Assembly (NCBI GenBank): GCA_012719315.1
Contig: JAAYAP010000011.1
Span: 1-34,871 of the forward strand
From: Methanobacteriota archaeon
GTDB lineage: Archaea; Thermoplasmatota; Thermoplasmata; Methanomassiliicoccales; Methanomethylophilaceae
DNA: 34,871 nt
Reading direction: 5' to 3'
Shown: piece after piece, positions 16,455 to 26,062 of the stretch
Layout: the number at the start of each line of letters is the position of its first letter
Numbering within the stretch: position 1 is the first letter of the stretch
The notes under the pieces: model-generated
Database searches by the model: none
Seen by the model: only the letters and a program-made list of their open reading frames with translations
Told to the model about the DNA's origin: nothing
Translations under genes and position numbers: made by a program

Positions 16455-19124
16455 ATGAGGAGGGCCAAGGGCATCGACGCCCTGTACGAGGAGGTCAGGG
16501 ACTGCGACATGGTCATCACCAACGACGCCCCGCTGGCGACGGCGCTCGACGCCAGGGTCGACCGGGCCATGCTGGGCGGCTTCGCCCGCACCCCGCGGCA
16601 GATCGCCGCCGAGGAGGCGGTCCGCGTGCTCGGCAGAGGCGTCATGGGCGACCTGGGGATCATTGCCGCCATCGCCGACGAGACCGGTTTCGACTTCAAG
16701 TACGTGCACGGCGAGCTGGAGAACATCCGCACGATCCGCAGGTACCGCGAGAACCCGGGGGATTTCCTCTACACCGACTCCGCCCGGGAGGTGCTCCGCT
16801 CGTTCGAGGCCCTGCCGACGATCGAGAAGGTGATGGCCGCCTACGATCCCTCCGAGAGCCTCCTCTTCAAGTCTAAGAAGCGCGTCGCCGTCATCGGCCT
16901 CGACCTCTTCGACGACCTCGACAAGCATTTCGTGCCCGCGGACTTCGTCGATGTCGACATGTTCGAGGCGGGCGAGTACGCGATCGGCACGATCCACCAG
17001 ATCGGCAACGACCGGCAGATCGCCGACGCCGTCGTCGACCTCATCGATGCCGAGGCGGCCGAGGACTTCGCCGTCGTCATCGACACCGAGGGCCCGATCG
17101 CCGACGCCGTCCGGTCGGCGCTCTACCGCAAAGGCGTCCCGTTCAAGAACCTGATGGCGGTCAAGGACCTGGCGCAGATACGCGATTACCTGCGGTTCCT
17201 GGAGCTGGCCTTGGGTTTCGACACGCTCCGGGTGCGGCAGGCCCGGGAGCTGTTCTCCAACTACGGCGGCTACCTGCGTCCCGATCTGGACGCCTACCTG
17301 CTGTCCAAGATCCTGCCCCGCGTCCGCGACGAGACCGCGGTCGGGCTGGCCGCGGTCATGCGGGACGTGCGCTCGCTGACCTTCGGCGAGGTCATGGAGG
17401 CGGTGGTGCACCCGCAGCAGCGTCCGCAGGTGCGCATCCTCCTCGACGAGCTGGCGATGACCGGCCGCAAGGTCACCGCCGCCCTGGTCGGCGAGACGGC
17501 CTACGCCGTCAACAACGTCGCCGACCTGCATCACAACGAGCAGACGCCCGACGACGAGCGGCGCGGGGTCCTGCTGGCCGACTGCAACCGCTCGGTCTAC
17601 ATCGACCGGCCGGCGGTGATCTTCGCCGGCATCGGGCCCGAGTGGTCCCCGGCCATCACCGGCAGGGAGTACATCGACCGCGAGGCCGAGGCCGAGAAGG
17701 ACGCGCTGCGGTTCACGGTGCTCATGCAGCAGGGCTGCGTCCGCATCTACGCCGTCAACCTGATCAGGGAGGGCCGTCCGGCCCGTCCCTGCCCCACGTT
17801 CAAACGCGTGTGCGCCGACTCCGGGATCGAGGTGTTCGGCGACATCTGCGGCGAGGCCGGCCTGGCCAGGGGCACCTGGCTCGCCGAGGCCGAGCCGGTG
17901 CCCGCATCGGTCGGGAGGACGGAGGCGGTCGAGGAGCCCGACGAGGGCTGGCTGTTCTCCAAGAGCAGCTACAACCGCTTCAGGCAGTGCCCCCGGGCCT
18001 ACATGTTCGGCGACCTGGTCAGGACGCCCGATTCGGAGCACACGGTGTTCGGCAGTGTGGTCCACGAGTTCGCCGAGTTCCAGCTCTGCTACCCGGAGCT
18101 GGTGGACGCCAAGGGCGTCGGCCACTACCTGGACCTGATCGAGGACCGTTACTCGGGCATCTCCTGCGAGCAGATGCGGCCGCTGGACCGCACCGAGCTG
18201 CTGGTGAGCATGGACAGCACCATCCGCTATCTGGACCGGGTGGACCGCGCCGGCATCGGGTTGGACCGCCGCAACGCCGACCGCCGCTACCCCAACGAGC
18301 TGATGGCCGCCGAGGGCTGCGAGATGTACAGCGGCGCCACCGAGCACACGCTGTCGTCCGCGCCCGACCGCATGACCGGCAACTTCGACCTGGTCGTCGG
18401 CAACACCATCGCCGATTACAAGACCGGCAAGGCCGTCTCCCTGAAGGGGATACGCGACCGGATGGTCCGGCCGCGGCAGCGGTACGTCGAGTTCCAGCCG
18501 CTGTTCTACCTGGCATTGCTGCACCGCGAGCGCGGAGGGGACTGCGTGTTCGAGCAGGTCTATGTCAGGGACCGCGTGCTCGAAGCGCTCGAGGGTCCCG
18601 CCGGCCGCCGCATCGAGGACGGCATCCGCCGCATCGAGCTGGTCGACCGGGACTTCGACGCGTACGTCCGCGACGACGGCAACCCGGGGCTGGACTGGCT
18701 GTCGTCCAGGATGCGGCCGCTGTTCCTGGAGCACTGGCCGGCGGTCGCCGACCTGCTCCTGGAGCACCGGGAGGACTGGAGCGATTGGGTCGCCGGGGAT
18801 CCGCCCGAGGCGGTCGTCGGCGCCGCGATCGCCGCGCTCGGGCTCAGGGACAACGCCACCAACCGCAAGGCGGTCAGGCCGGCGGTCAAGAAGGCGGTCG
18901 ACAGCATGGCCGGCGGCATGGTCCTCGGCCGGAACGTACTGGTCATCCCGCGCGACACCGTCGCGGACTTCAGGGAGCGCGTGGCCGCCGACCACCGCCT
19001 GGCCTCGGCGATGGCGGTCACCGCCTTCCCGCCGCGGCCGCCGGCCGGCTGCCGCGGATGCGCTTACACCAGGGCCTGCACCTTCGCCGGCGTCACCGAC
19101 GGGGAGGATGACGAGGATGAGTGA
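16455..19124 (+). CDS. AddB-like PD-(D/E)XK nuclease with Fe-S-type cysteines
   Basis: C-terminal SKSSYNRFRQCPRAYMFGDLVR ... FDLVVGNTIADYKTGKAVS ... FQPLFYLALLH ... CRGCAYTRACTF: RecB-family nuclease core flanked by one upstream and three downstream cysteines, as in AddB/Cas4. No Walker A seen in the N-terminal part. Confidence 0.8.
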   Translation: MRRAKGIDALYEEVRDCDMVITNDAPLATALDARVDRAMLGGFARTPRQIAAEEAVRVLGRGVMGDLGIIAAIADETGFDFKYVHGELENIRTIRRYRENPGDFLYTDSAREVLRSFEALPTIEKVMAAYDPSESLLFKSKKRVAVIGLDLFDDLDKHFVPADFVDVDMFEAGEYAIGTIHQIGNDRQIADAVVDLIDAEAAEDFAVVIDTEGPIADAVRSALYRKGVPFKNLMAVKDLAQIRDYLRFLELALGFDTLRVRQARELFSNYGGYLRPDLDAYLLSKILPRVRDETAVGLAAVMRDVRSLTFGEVMEAVVHPQQRPQVRILLDELAMTGRKVTAALVGETAYAVNNVADLHHNEQTPDDERRGVLLADCNRSVYIDRPAVIFAGIGPEWSPAITGREYIDREAEAEKDALRFTVLMQQGCVRIYAVNLIREGRPARPCPTFKRVCADSGIEVFGDICGEAGLARGTWLAEAEPVPASVGRTEAVEEPDEGWLFSKSSYNRFRQCPRAYMFGDLVRTPDSEHTVFGSVVHEFAEFQLCYPELVDAKGVGHYLDLIEDRYSGISCEQMRPLDRTELLVSMDSTIRYLDRVDRAGIGLDRRNADRRYPNELMAAEGCEMYSGATEHTLSSAPDRMTGNFDLVVGNTIADYKTGKAVSLKGIRDRMVRPRQRYVEFQPLFYLALLHRERGGDCVFEQVYVRDRVLEALEGPAGRRIEDGIRRIELVDRDFDAYVRDDGNPGLDWLSSRMRPLFLEHWPAVADLLLEHREDWSDWVAGDPPEAVVGAAIAALGLRDNATNRKAVRPAVKKAVDSMAGGMVLGRNVLVIPRDTVADFRERVAADHRLASAMAVTAFPPRPPAGCRGCAYTRACTFAGVTDGEDDEDE

Positions 19125-21993
19125 CCTCAACGACGCGCAGCGGAGGATCGCCGAGCAGCTGGAGGGGATGATCGTCGTCGACGCCGGACCCGGCACCGGC
19201 AAGACCAAGACGGTGGTCGAGCGGTACCTGAACATCATCCGCTCCGGCGTCGACCCCGAGGACGTCGTCCTGCTGACGTTCACCAAGAACGCGGCCGGCG
19301 AGATGGAGGACCGCATCAAGGCCGGACTGCACCGGGAGGGGATGGAGGACAAGGACCTGAACATGCGGGTGGGGACCTTCGACTCGTTCTGCCGCACCGC
19401 GTTGATGGAATCGCCGGATGCGGTGAGCGGGTTCCTCGGCATCCGCGAGAAGCTCACCCGCGGCGCGGTGCTGGTCGAGAACGACACGCTGAACCGCGCC
19501 TATTTCTCGGACTTCATGGACCGCTTCCTCGCCGACCGCGCCGAGGACTACGGCGACGATGCCATCGTCGCCAGCCAGAACCACGGCGGCATGTACGACC
19601 TGATCGGGAAGCTCATGGCCCGCGGCATCATCCCCCTGCGCGACGGCTGGTTCGGCGCCGACGCCGACCGGGCGCTGACCGGCGACACCGACGCGCTGAC
19701 GGCCGAGCTGTCGCGGCTCGCCGCCGACGAGGAGCAGGCGGACAGGATCCGCAAGGCCCTCGAGAAGGAGGGGATGCCGACGCCCGCCGGCCTGTCCGTC
19801 GCCGGGATCCCCGACCGGCTCGTCGACGCGGCGGTCCATGAGGACCGCACCATGCTGCTGAAGCTGGTCCACGACGTCTACCACGGCTTCATCGCGAGGT
19901 CGGTGGCCGACGACCGGCTGACCTTCGGCCTGACCGCGGTGCTCGCCTTCGTCGCCCTGTACGGCAACGACCGCACCCGCGAGCGCCTGCGCTGCAGGTA
20001 CCTGATGGTCGACGAGTTCCAGGACACCAACGGCAGCCAGCTGATGATCTCGCTGATGCTGCTCAGCGAGCCGAACCTCTGCGTGGTGGGCGACTGGAAG
20101 CAGGGCATCTACGGCTTCAGGTACGTGTCGACCGACAACATCCTCCGCTTCCACGAGCGCAGCCGGGAGCTGACGCGGTTCCTCAACGACGACCGCGAGC
20201 GCGTGCCGTTCGCCGTCGAGGACCGGCCGAAGCTGCCGTTGGACATCAACTACCGGAGCTCGCAGCTGGTCATCGACACGGCGTTCGCCGCACTCGGCAT
20301 CCCCGGGACCGCAGACGAGGAGGTGTCCGTCGACGGCATCACCGGCATCAGGGCGCACAGGACCTGCCTGGACCGGCACACGGCGGCCGAGTGCGTCCGC
20401 ACCTCTTCGCACGAGGAGGAGGTGCGGGAGGTCCTGCGGAGGATCGAACGCTATGTGAACGACGCGCGGTACGCGGTCGTCGAGGACGGAGGCGGCACGC
20501 GGCCCGCGGGCTACGGCGACATCGCCGTCCTCTGCAGGACCACCGCGCTCGCCCGCGAGGTGGCCATGGCCGCCGAGGCGGCCGGCATCCCCGCCTACCT
20601 GCAGGGCGACATCGACGTTATGGGCTCGCGCGAGGGCAAGCTGCTGCTGGCCTGGCTGCGGTACGTCAACAACGAGCGGGACCTGTGGGGGCTGTGCACG
20701 ATCCTCGCCGACCGTGGCTGCACCCTGGCCGAGATGCGGCGGATGACAGGTCCCGGCGCGTCCTGCCCGCCGCCTGCCGACGTGACCGCGCTGAGGCGCG
20801 AGCTGCTCGGCAGGAAGCGGAGGATCACCGGCCTGATCGCAGGGGTCTTCGACCATTACGGGCTGAACAACGATGTGGCGCACACCATCCTCTCGGTGGT
20901 CTCCGCGGCGCACCGGGGCTCGCTGCTGACCGTCTCCGACATCATCACGATGATCGAGGAGGACATGGAGCGGGGCACGGCGTACAGCGTCGAGATGCCG
21001 CTCGACCGCCATGCGGTCACGGTGCAGACCATGCACAAATCCAAAGGACTGGAATATCCGGCGGTGATCGCCGCCGGCTTCAACAGGGGATCGTTCCCCA
21101 ACCTCCGCGGCGACACCTCCGTCTACGTCTTCGACGACCTGACCGGCATCCGCTGCCGTCGCCTGGTGCACCGGGCCGAGGCCGGCGGGGCGGTGATGGT
21201 CCCCTCCTGGAAGACGGCGCTGGTGCAGGCCGCGCTCCCGCGCGACTACAGCGAGGAGCGCCGCCTGATGTTCGTGGCGCTCTCGCGCGCCAAGCAGTAC
21301 CTGACCGTCACCTGCCGGGACCCGTCCCCGTTCTACAAGGGCCTGGAGGCGGTCATGGAATGCACCGCCCCGGGGGAGGGCCCGGTCGCCGCGGCCGCAT
21401 CGGCGGCCGCCGCCGAGACGGCCCCGCGCCCCGTCATCGGGCCGTACGCGCGCCGGAGGCGGAACATCGGCGTGCACGACATCCTCGTCTTCGACGGCGA
21501 GGAGGCGCCCGCGGCAGGGGCCGACCAGGTCTGCGGCAAGGGCATGGAGTACGGCACCAGGGTGCACGAGGCGGCGGAGCTGCTCGCCCGCGGCCTGCGG
21601 CCCGGCGGAGCCTACGCCGGCATGCCGGAGCTGGAGGCGGTCGCGGAGGTGCTGGAATCGGTCTCCGGCGCCGTCTACGTCGAGCCCGAGCTCGACTGCG
21701 CCCTGCCGTTCAACGACCTGGGCGTCACCCTGAGAGGCGTCATCGACCTCTACGCCGAGTTCGCCGACCGCATCGAGATCCACGATTACAAGACCGACGT
21801 CTCCGACCGCTTCGAAGGCGAGTACATGCTGCAGCTGAGCGTGTACGCGCATGCGGCATCCGCCGCCGCCGGCAAGCCGGCGCGGTGCGTGATCGACTAC
21901 GTCTCGCGCGGCATCCGCCGGGAGTTCGCGCCCCTGGACATCGGGATCGTCAGGGACCGCCTGGTCAACTCACCCATATATATGGATAAGTGA
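19117..21993 (+). CDS. AddA-like UvrD/Rep-family helicase with C-terminal PD-(D/E)XK nuclease
   Basis: Walker A DAGPGTGKTKTVVERYL, LLTFTKNAAGEM, YLMVDEFQDTNGSQL, GDWKQGIYGFRYVS, TMHKSKGLEYPAV, EERRLMFVALSRAKQYLTV; C-terminal GVIDLYAEFADRIEIHDYKTD. Alternative in-frame ATG at 19108. Confidence 0.9.
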   Translation: MSDLNDAQRRIAEQLEGMIVVDAGPGTGKTKTVVERYLNIIRSGVDPEDVVLLTFTKNAAGEMEDRIKAGLHREGMEDKDLNMRVGTFDSFCRTALMESPDAVSGFLGIREKLTRGAVLVENDTLNRAYFSDFMDRFLADRAEDYGDDAIVASQNHGGMYDLIGKLMARGIIPLRDGWFGADADRALTGDTDALTAELSRLAADEEQADRIRKALEKEGMPTPAGLSVAGIPDRLVDAAVHEDRTMLLKLVHDVYHGFIARSVADDRLTFGLTAVLAFVALYGNDRTRERLRCRYLMVDEFQDTNGSQLMISLMLLSEPNLCVVGDWKQGIYGFRYVSTDNILRFHERSRELTRFLNDDRERVPFAVEDRPKLPLDINYRSSQLVIDTAFAALGIPGTADEEVSVDGITGIRAHRTCLDRHTAAECVRTSSHEEEVREVLRRIERYVNDARYAVVEDGGGTRPAGYGDIAVLCRTTALAREVAMAAEAAGIPAYLQGDIDVMGSREGKLLLAWLRYVNNERDLWGLCTILADRGCTLAEMRRMTGPGASCPPPADVTALRRELLGRKRRITGLIAGVFDHYGLNNDVAHTILSVVSAAHRGSLLTVSDIITMIEEDMERGTAYSVEMPLDRHAVTVQTMHKSKGLEYPAVIAAGFNRGSFPNLRGDTSVYVFDDLTGIRCRRLVHRAEAGGAVMVPSWKTALVQAALPRDYSEERRLMFVALSRAKQYLTVTCRDPSPFYKGLEAVMECTAPGEGPVAAAASAAAAETAPRPVIGPYARRRRNIGVHDILVFDGEEAPAAGADQVCGKGMEYGTRVHEAAELLARGLRPGGAYAGMPELEAVAEVLESVSGAVYVEPELDCALPFNDLGVTLRGVIDLYAEFADRIEIHDYKTDVSDRFEGEYMLQLSVYAHAASAAAGKPARCVIDYVSRGIRREFAPLDIGIVRDRLVNSPIYMDK

Positions 21994-24587
21994 TTCTGGA
22001 CCCGATGGCACCGGAGGGGCTCAGCGAGCGCGAGGTCGGGGAGAGACGGGCCGACGGCAGGGTCAACTCGGCCGAGTCGCCCGTGAGCCGGAGCTACACC
22101 GACATCCTGGTCAAGAACCTGTGCACCTCGTTCAACCTGATCCTCCTGATCCTGGGTCTGGCGCTGGTCTTCTTCGAGGAGTACATCAACGCGGTGGCGG
22201 CGACGGCGATCATCCTGATCAACGTCCTCGTGTCGACCGTGCAGGAGATGCGGGCCAAACGCAGGCTGGACCGGATCGCGCTGCTCCTCAGGCCCAAGGC
22301 CACCGTCGTCAGGGGCGGCGAGGAGCGGACGATCGACCCCGCCGGCATCGTCATGGACGACGTCGTGCTCATGGTCCCTGGCGACCAGGCCCAGGTCGAC
22401 GGGGTGGTCATCGACTGCCGCTCCTTCGAGATGGACGAGTCGCTGCTCACCGGCGAATCCAGCACCCGCCGGAAGCAGCCGGGGGACACGGTGCACTCCG
22501 GCGCCTTCTGCGTGACCGGCGAATGCCACTACCGGGTGACGGCGCTCGGCGAGGACACCTTCGCCGCCAAGATGCTCTCGAGCGCCAAGCGGTTCGACAA
22601 GAAGAGGACGCCGCTGCAGCGCGAGACGGCCTCGGTGACCGAGATGCTGATGGGCATCGCCTTCTTCTACCTGGGCATCGTCGTCGTCATGAACCTGCTG
22701 GCGAAGAAGCCGGCGGTCGATTCGCTGATCCAGGCGGTGATCATCCTCGACATCGTGCCGATCGCGCTGTTCCTGCTGATCACGCTCACCTACATGATCG
22801 CCGCCGTCCGCATGGCCGACAGCGGCGTCCTGCTGCAGAACGCGTCCTCGGTGGAGGCGATGAGCCACGTGGACACCGTGTGCATGGACAAGACCGGCAC
22901 GATCACCACCAACAACCTGCTGTTCGACAACGCCGTCTACTACACGGACGAGGCGGAGGCCCGGGAGGCGGTGCGGGCGATCGTCTCGGCCACGACCGGC
23001 CGCAACAACACGGTCAAGGCCCTGGAGCGGGAGTACGGCACCGAGGCCGTCGAAACGGTCGCCGAGGTCCCCTTCTCGTCGCAGCGCCGTTTCAGCGCCG
23101 TGCAGGTGCGGCGGCCGCAGGGCGACCTGACCGTGTTCATGGGCGCCTACCCCGTGCTCGCCGCCGCCCTGGCCGACGCCGGCATCGGCGGGACGGTCGC
23201 GGCCTGCGCCGCCCGGGGCCTGAGGACGGTCGTCGTCGGCATCGCCGACGGCCCCCTCTCCGAGGATCCCGAGGCCGAGCTCCCGCCGCTGCGCCCGGCC
23301 GCCGTCATCGGCATCAGGGACGAGATCAGGCCCGACTGCAGGGAGATCATCGGCAGGTTCATCGACGGCGGCATGGAGCTCAAGGTGATCTCCGGCGACG
23401 ATCCCGAGACCGTCGAGGCGATCTTCACCCAGGCGGGGATCCCCGGCGGGAGGGTCGCCGTCTCCGGCGACGACCTCGCCCTCATGGACGCCGACGGACG
23501 GAGGGAGGCGGTGCTCCGGTCCGACATCCTCGGCCGCATGCGCCCCGACCAGAAGGAGGAGGCCGTGAGCATCCTCAAGGCCGACGGCAGGTACGTCGCC
23601 ATGGTCGGCGACGGCGTCAACGACGTCAGGTCGATCAAGGCCGCCCAGGTGGGCGTCGCCCTGCAGAGCGGCTCGGGCGCGGCCAGGGGCGTGGCCGACA
23701 TGGTGCTGATGGACGACCGCTTCGACGCATTGCCGAAGGCGATCGTCGAGGGCAAGCGGACCGTCTCCGGCATGCGCGACATCCTGAGGCTCTACCTGAC
23801 CCGCAACTTCGTGCTCGCCATCCTGGTGGGCATCCTGCTGCTGATCTTCCGCCGGATGCCGATGCTGCCGATCCAGAACTCATACTACGCGTTGATCACG
23901 GTCTCCTTCGCCGCCTTCCTGATGACCCTGTGGGCGAAGCCGTCCGACGACCGGGAGCGGGTGCTGCCCGGGGTCCTGAGGTTCTCGGTCCCGATGGCGA
24001 TGACGATCGCGACCTTCGCCATGGGCATCTACGCGCTCTTCTTCTTCGGGGTGCCGGCCGGACTGTTCCCGGAGGTCTCCTTCGATCTCACCGCCGACGC
24101 CTTCTTCTCGCTCTTCCCCGACGCCACCCGCACCGACCTGATCAGCCACCTGTCCGGCCTGACCGACGCGCCCGACACCGTCGCCGTGCTCGCCGAGACG
24201 GCGGCGATGAACGCCATGCTGGTGTTCCTGGTCGTCGCCGGCATCCTGCAGCTGTTCCTCATCTACCCCCCGTTCGGGTTCATGAGCCGCGACCGGAGGC
24301 CCAAGCGCCGCATCCTGCCGATGCTGCTGGTGGTCCTCCTGTTCACCGTGATGGTCCTGTTCTACGGCTATCCCCCGCTCTCGGTCGGCGTGGCCTCGGT
24401 GATGTACCTGCCCGACGCCGTCTACCTCCTGGTCCTGGCGGTCTCGGCGGCATGGTTCGCCGTCGCCGTCGTCCTCAACCGGAGCGACCGCAGGTCGATG
24501 CTGGTCGAGTTCTCCGAACGCTCCTTCGAGAAGCAGCTGCGCCGGGAGCTCGAGAAAGAGGGCAGGCAGGATCAGCGCGGACGCTGA
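21990..24587 (+). CDS. P-type cation-transporting ATPase
   Basis: GTG start overlapping previous stop (GTGA); alternative ATG at 22005. LLTGESSTRRKQPGD, VCMDKTGTITTNNL (phosphorylation site), MVGDGVNDVRSIKAAQVGVAL, multiple TM segments. Confidence 0.92.
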   Translation: MILDPMAPEGLSEREVGERRADGRVNSAESPVSRSYTDILVKNLCTSFNLILLILGLALVFFEEYINAVAATAIILINVLVSTVQEMRAKRRLDRIALLLRPKATVVRGGEERTIDPAGIVMDDVVLMVPGDQAQVDGVVIDCRSFEMDESLLTGESSTRRKQPGDTVHSGAFCVTGECHYRVTALGEDTFAAKMLSSAKRFDKKRTPLQRETASVTEMLMGIAFFYLGIVVVMNLLAKKPAVDSLIQAVIILDIVPIALFLLITLTYMIAAVRMADSGVLLQNASSVEAMSHVDTVCMDKTGTITTNNLLFDNAVYYTDEAEAREAVRAIVSATTGRNNTVKALEREYGTEAVETVAEVPFSSQRRFSAVQVRRPQGDLTVFMGAYPVLAAALADAGIGGTVAACAARGLRTVVVGIADGPLSEDPEAELPPLRPAAVIGIRDEIRPDCREIIGRFIDGGMELKVISGDDPETVEAIFTQAGIPGGRVAVSGDDLALMDADGRREAVLRSDILGRMRPDQKEEAVSILKADGRYVAMVGDGVNDVRSIKAAQVGVALQSGSGAARGVADMVLMDDRFDALPKAIVEGKRTVSGMRDILRLYLTRNFVLAILVGILLLIFRRMPMLPIQNSYYALITVSFAAFLMTLWAKPSDDRERVLPGVLRFSVPMAMTIATFAMGIYALFFFGVPAGLFPEVSFDLTADAFFSLFPDATRTDLISHLSGLTDAPDTVAVLAETAAMNAMLVFLVVAGILQLFLIYPPFGFMSRDRRPKRRILPMLLVVLLFTVMVLFYGYPPLSVGVASVMYLPDAVYLLVLAVSAAWFAVAVVLNRSDRRSMLVEFSERSFEKQLRRELEKEGRQDQRGR

Positions 24588-25213
24588 TCGCGCGCGAAGG
24601 GGTAGAGCCCCGCATCGTGCATGGCGATCATGATGTGCGACGCCATCCTGGCGTCCGACAGGGCGCGGTGGTCCTGCACCCCGTGGATGCCGGCGGGGTC
24701 CTCGTCGCCGAGGATGGTGCGGTAGGCGACGTCGAGACGCGGCCACCGGTAGCCGTCGTTGTAGTAGAACGGTTTCAGCTTGCAGACCTCGGCGGCGGCC
24801 AGCATGATGTCGCGGCACTCCCTGAAGGCCCCGCACAGGTTCCAGGGCTCCTTGAAGAGGAACCTGCCGAAATCGTATCCCGTGTTGTAGGAGGTGACCC
24901 TCCCGCCGCCGATGACGGACAGCACCTCCTCGCGCACCTCCGGGAACGGCTTCCCCTTCCGCACCATGTCGAGCGTCATGTCGGTGTTCTCGAAGATCCA
25001 GGCGTTCTTACGGTAGTCGTCCCAGGCGTCGACGTCGTGGCCGACCACGGCGGAGTAGGCCTCGGTCACCGAGCCCTCGTCCAAGTCGACCAGGCAGATG
25101 CCGATGTCGACGACCACGTCCTTGGGCGCGCCGTGCAGGCCGGTGGTCTCGGTGTCGAGCACGTAGACCTCGCGCTTGCGCGGGCGCTCGTCGAAGGAGA
25201 AGAGGTCCTTCAT
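24572..25213 (-). CDS. DnaQ-like 3'-5' exonuclease (DEDDh)
   Basis: VYVLDTETTGLHGAPKDVVVDIGICLVD, TSYNTGYDFGRFL, VQDHRALSDARMASHIM: ExoI, ExoII and ExoIII motifs. Confidence 0.87.
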   Translation of the reverse strand: MKDLFSFDERPRKREVYVLDTETTGLHGAPKDVVVDIGICLVDLDEGSVTEAYSAVVGHDVDAWDDYRKNAWIFENTDMTLDMVRKGKPFPEVREEVLSVIGGGRVTSYNTGYDFGRFLFKEPWNLCGAFRECRDIMLAAAEVCKLKPFYYNDGYRWPRLDVAYRTILGDEDPAGIHGVQDHRALSDARMASHIMIAMHDAGLYPFARDQRPR

Positions 25214-25800
25214 GCGGACCCCCTCCCCGCCGCGACGACGGATCCGTACTCCCTCCAGCAGAGCCAGGTCAGCACCGCCGCGGCCGACAGGGCCGCGGCC
25301 GCGACGGCCGCCGCGGGGTCGGCTTCCGGCGACCGGCCGGCGGGCGACGGCGTCACGGGCATCTCCTCCGGATCCTCGTCGGCCTGAGGATACGGGTCGT
25401 AGCCGTCGGGGTACCCGACGACGCTGTGGAAGTAGATCTCGAGGTCGCGGTCGACGTTGTCGACGGTGAAGTACGAATCGTAGCCGATCAGCACCGGGTC
25501 GTTGGCGGACGTGACGGTGCCGCCCCGGGTGCCGGTCGCGACGTCGTATCCGTAGAAGTGGATCCCCGACGCCGAGAGGTCGTACCGCTCGGAGTGGGCG
25601 ACGAAGGTGAGGCTGCCGCCCCTGTCGATGCGCACGACGTTGCCGCCGACGGGGATGCCGTCGATGAACGTGATGTCGATGCCGTCGACCGGCGCGAAAC
25701 GGACCGTGACCGTGTCGGATGCCGCATCCGCGGGGAGTGCGCACAGGCTCACGGCCGTGAGCAGGAGCGCCGATGCGATCAGCAGGGGCCGCTTGTCCAT
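25210..25800 (-). CDS. Secreted/membrane-anchored hypothetical protein
   Basis: N-terminal signal-peptide-like MDKRPLLIASALLLTAVSLCALPADAAS, beta-rich ectodomain, low-complexity DP/E/P linker, C-terminal hydrophobic anchor. ATGA overlap with the downstream exonuclease gene. Confidence 0.7.
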   Translation of the reverse strand: MDKRPLLIASALLLTAVSLCALPADAASDTVTVRFAPVDGIDITFIDGIPVGGNVVRIDRGGSLTFVAHSERYDLSASGIHFYGYDVATGTRGGTVTSANDPVLIGYDSYFTVDNVDRDLEIYFHSVVGYPDGYDPYPQADEDPEEMPVTPSPAGRSPEADPAAAVAAAALSAAAVLTWLCWREYGSVVAAGRGSA

Positions 25801-25824
25801 GCTCCGGGGAGAGCGTATGCATCT

Positions 25825-25832
25825 ATTTAAAT
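25825..25832. promoter_or_regulatory. Putative bidirectional TATA element
   Basis: Palindromic ATTTAAAT between divergent genes starting at 25800 (-) and 25871 (+). Confidence 0.4.
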
Positions 25833-25870
25833 CTGGAATCGCCATCGGCACGCAGGGAGTGACGGAGAGG

Positions 25871-26062
25871 ATGGCAGTCATCATCATCGGCGGGGAGCGG
25901 AAGGACATCGCGGCAGGCATCACGCTGGAGGCCGCGGTCGCCGGCATGGGCATGAACCCCGACACCTACGTGTACCTGATCGACGGGGTCCCGGTGCCCA
26001 TGGACACGGTCCCGGCCGGGGACGCGGCGGTCAAGGCGCTGAGAGTGGCGTCCGGCGGATGA
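25871..26062 (+). CDS. Small beta-grasp ubiquitin-like protein (SAMP/MoaD/ThiS-like) ending in Gly-Gly
   Basis: 63 aa MAVIIIGGERKDIAAGITLEAAVAGMGMNPDTYVYLIDGVPVPMDTVPAGDAAVKALRVASGG; SD-like GGAGAGG upstream; size, strand pattern and C-terminal GG fit the family. Confidence 0.65.
   Translation: MAVIIIGGERKDIAAGITLEAAVAGMGMNPDTYVYLIDGVPVPMDTVPAGDAAVKALRVASGG

Noticed and set aside
16329-19487. 1052 aa reverse-strand ORF antisense to the AddB-like gene (and similar: 19093..21852 -, 1441..3411 -, 9140..10771 -, 32193..33740 -)
   Set aside because: Translations are low-complexity H/R/D/G/V-rich products of high-GC antisense reading with no recognisable motifs, and they oppose genes with clear family motifs.
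22121-25387. 1088 aa forward ORF overlapping the P-type ATPase in another frame
   Set aside because: Arg/Gly/His-rich alternate-frame artefact of GC-rich DNA; the ATPase frame carries canonical motifs.
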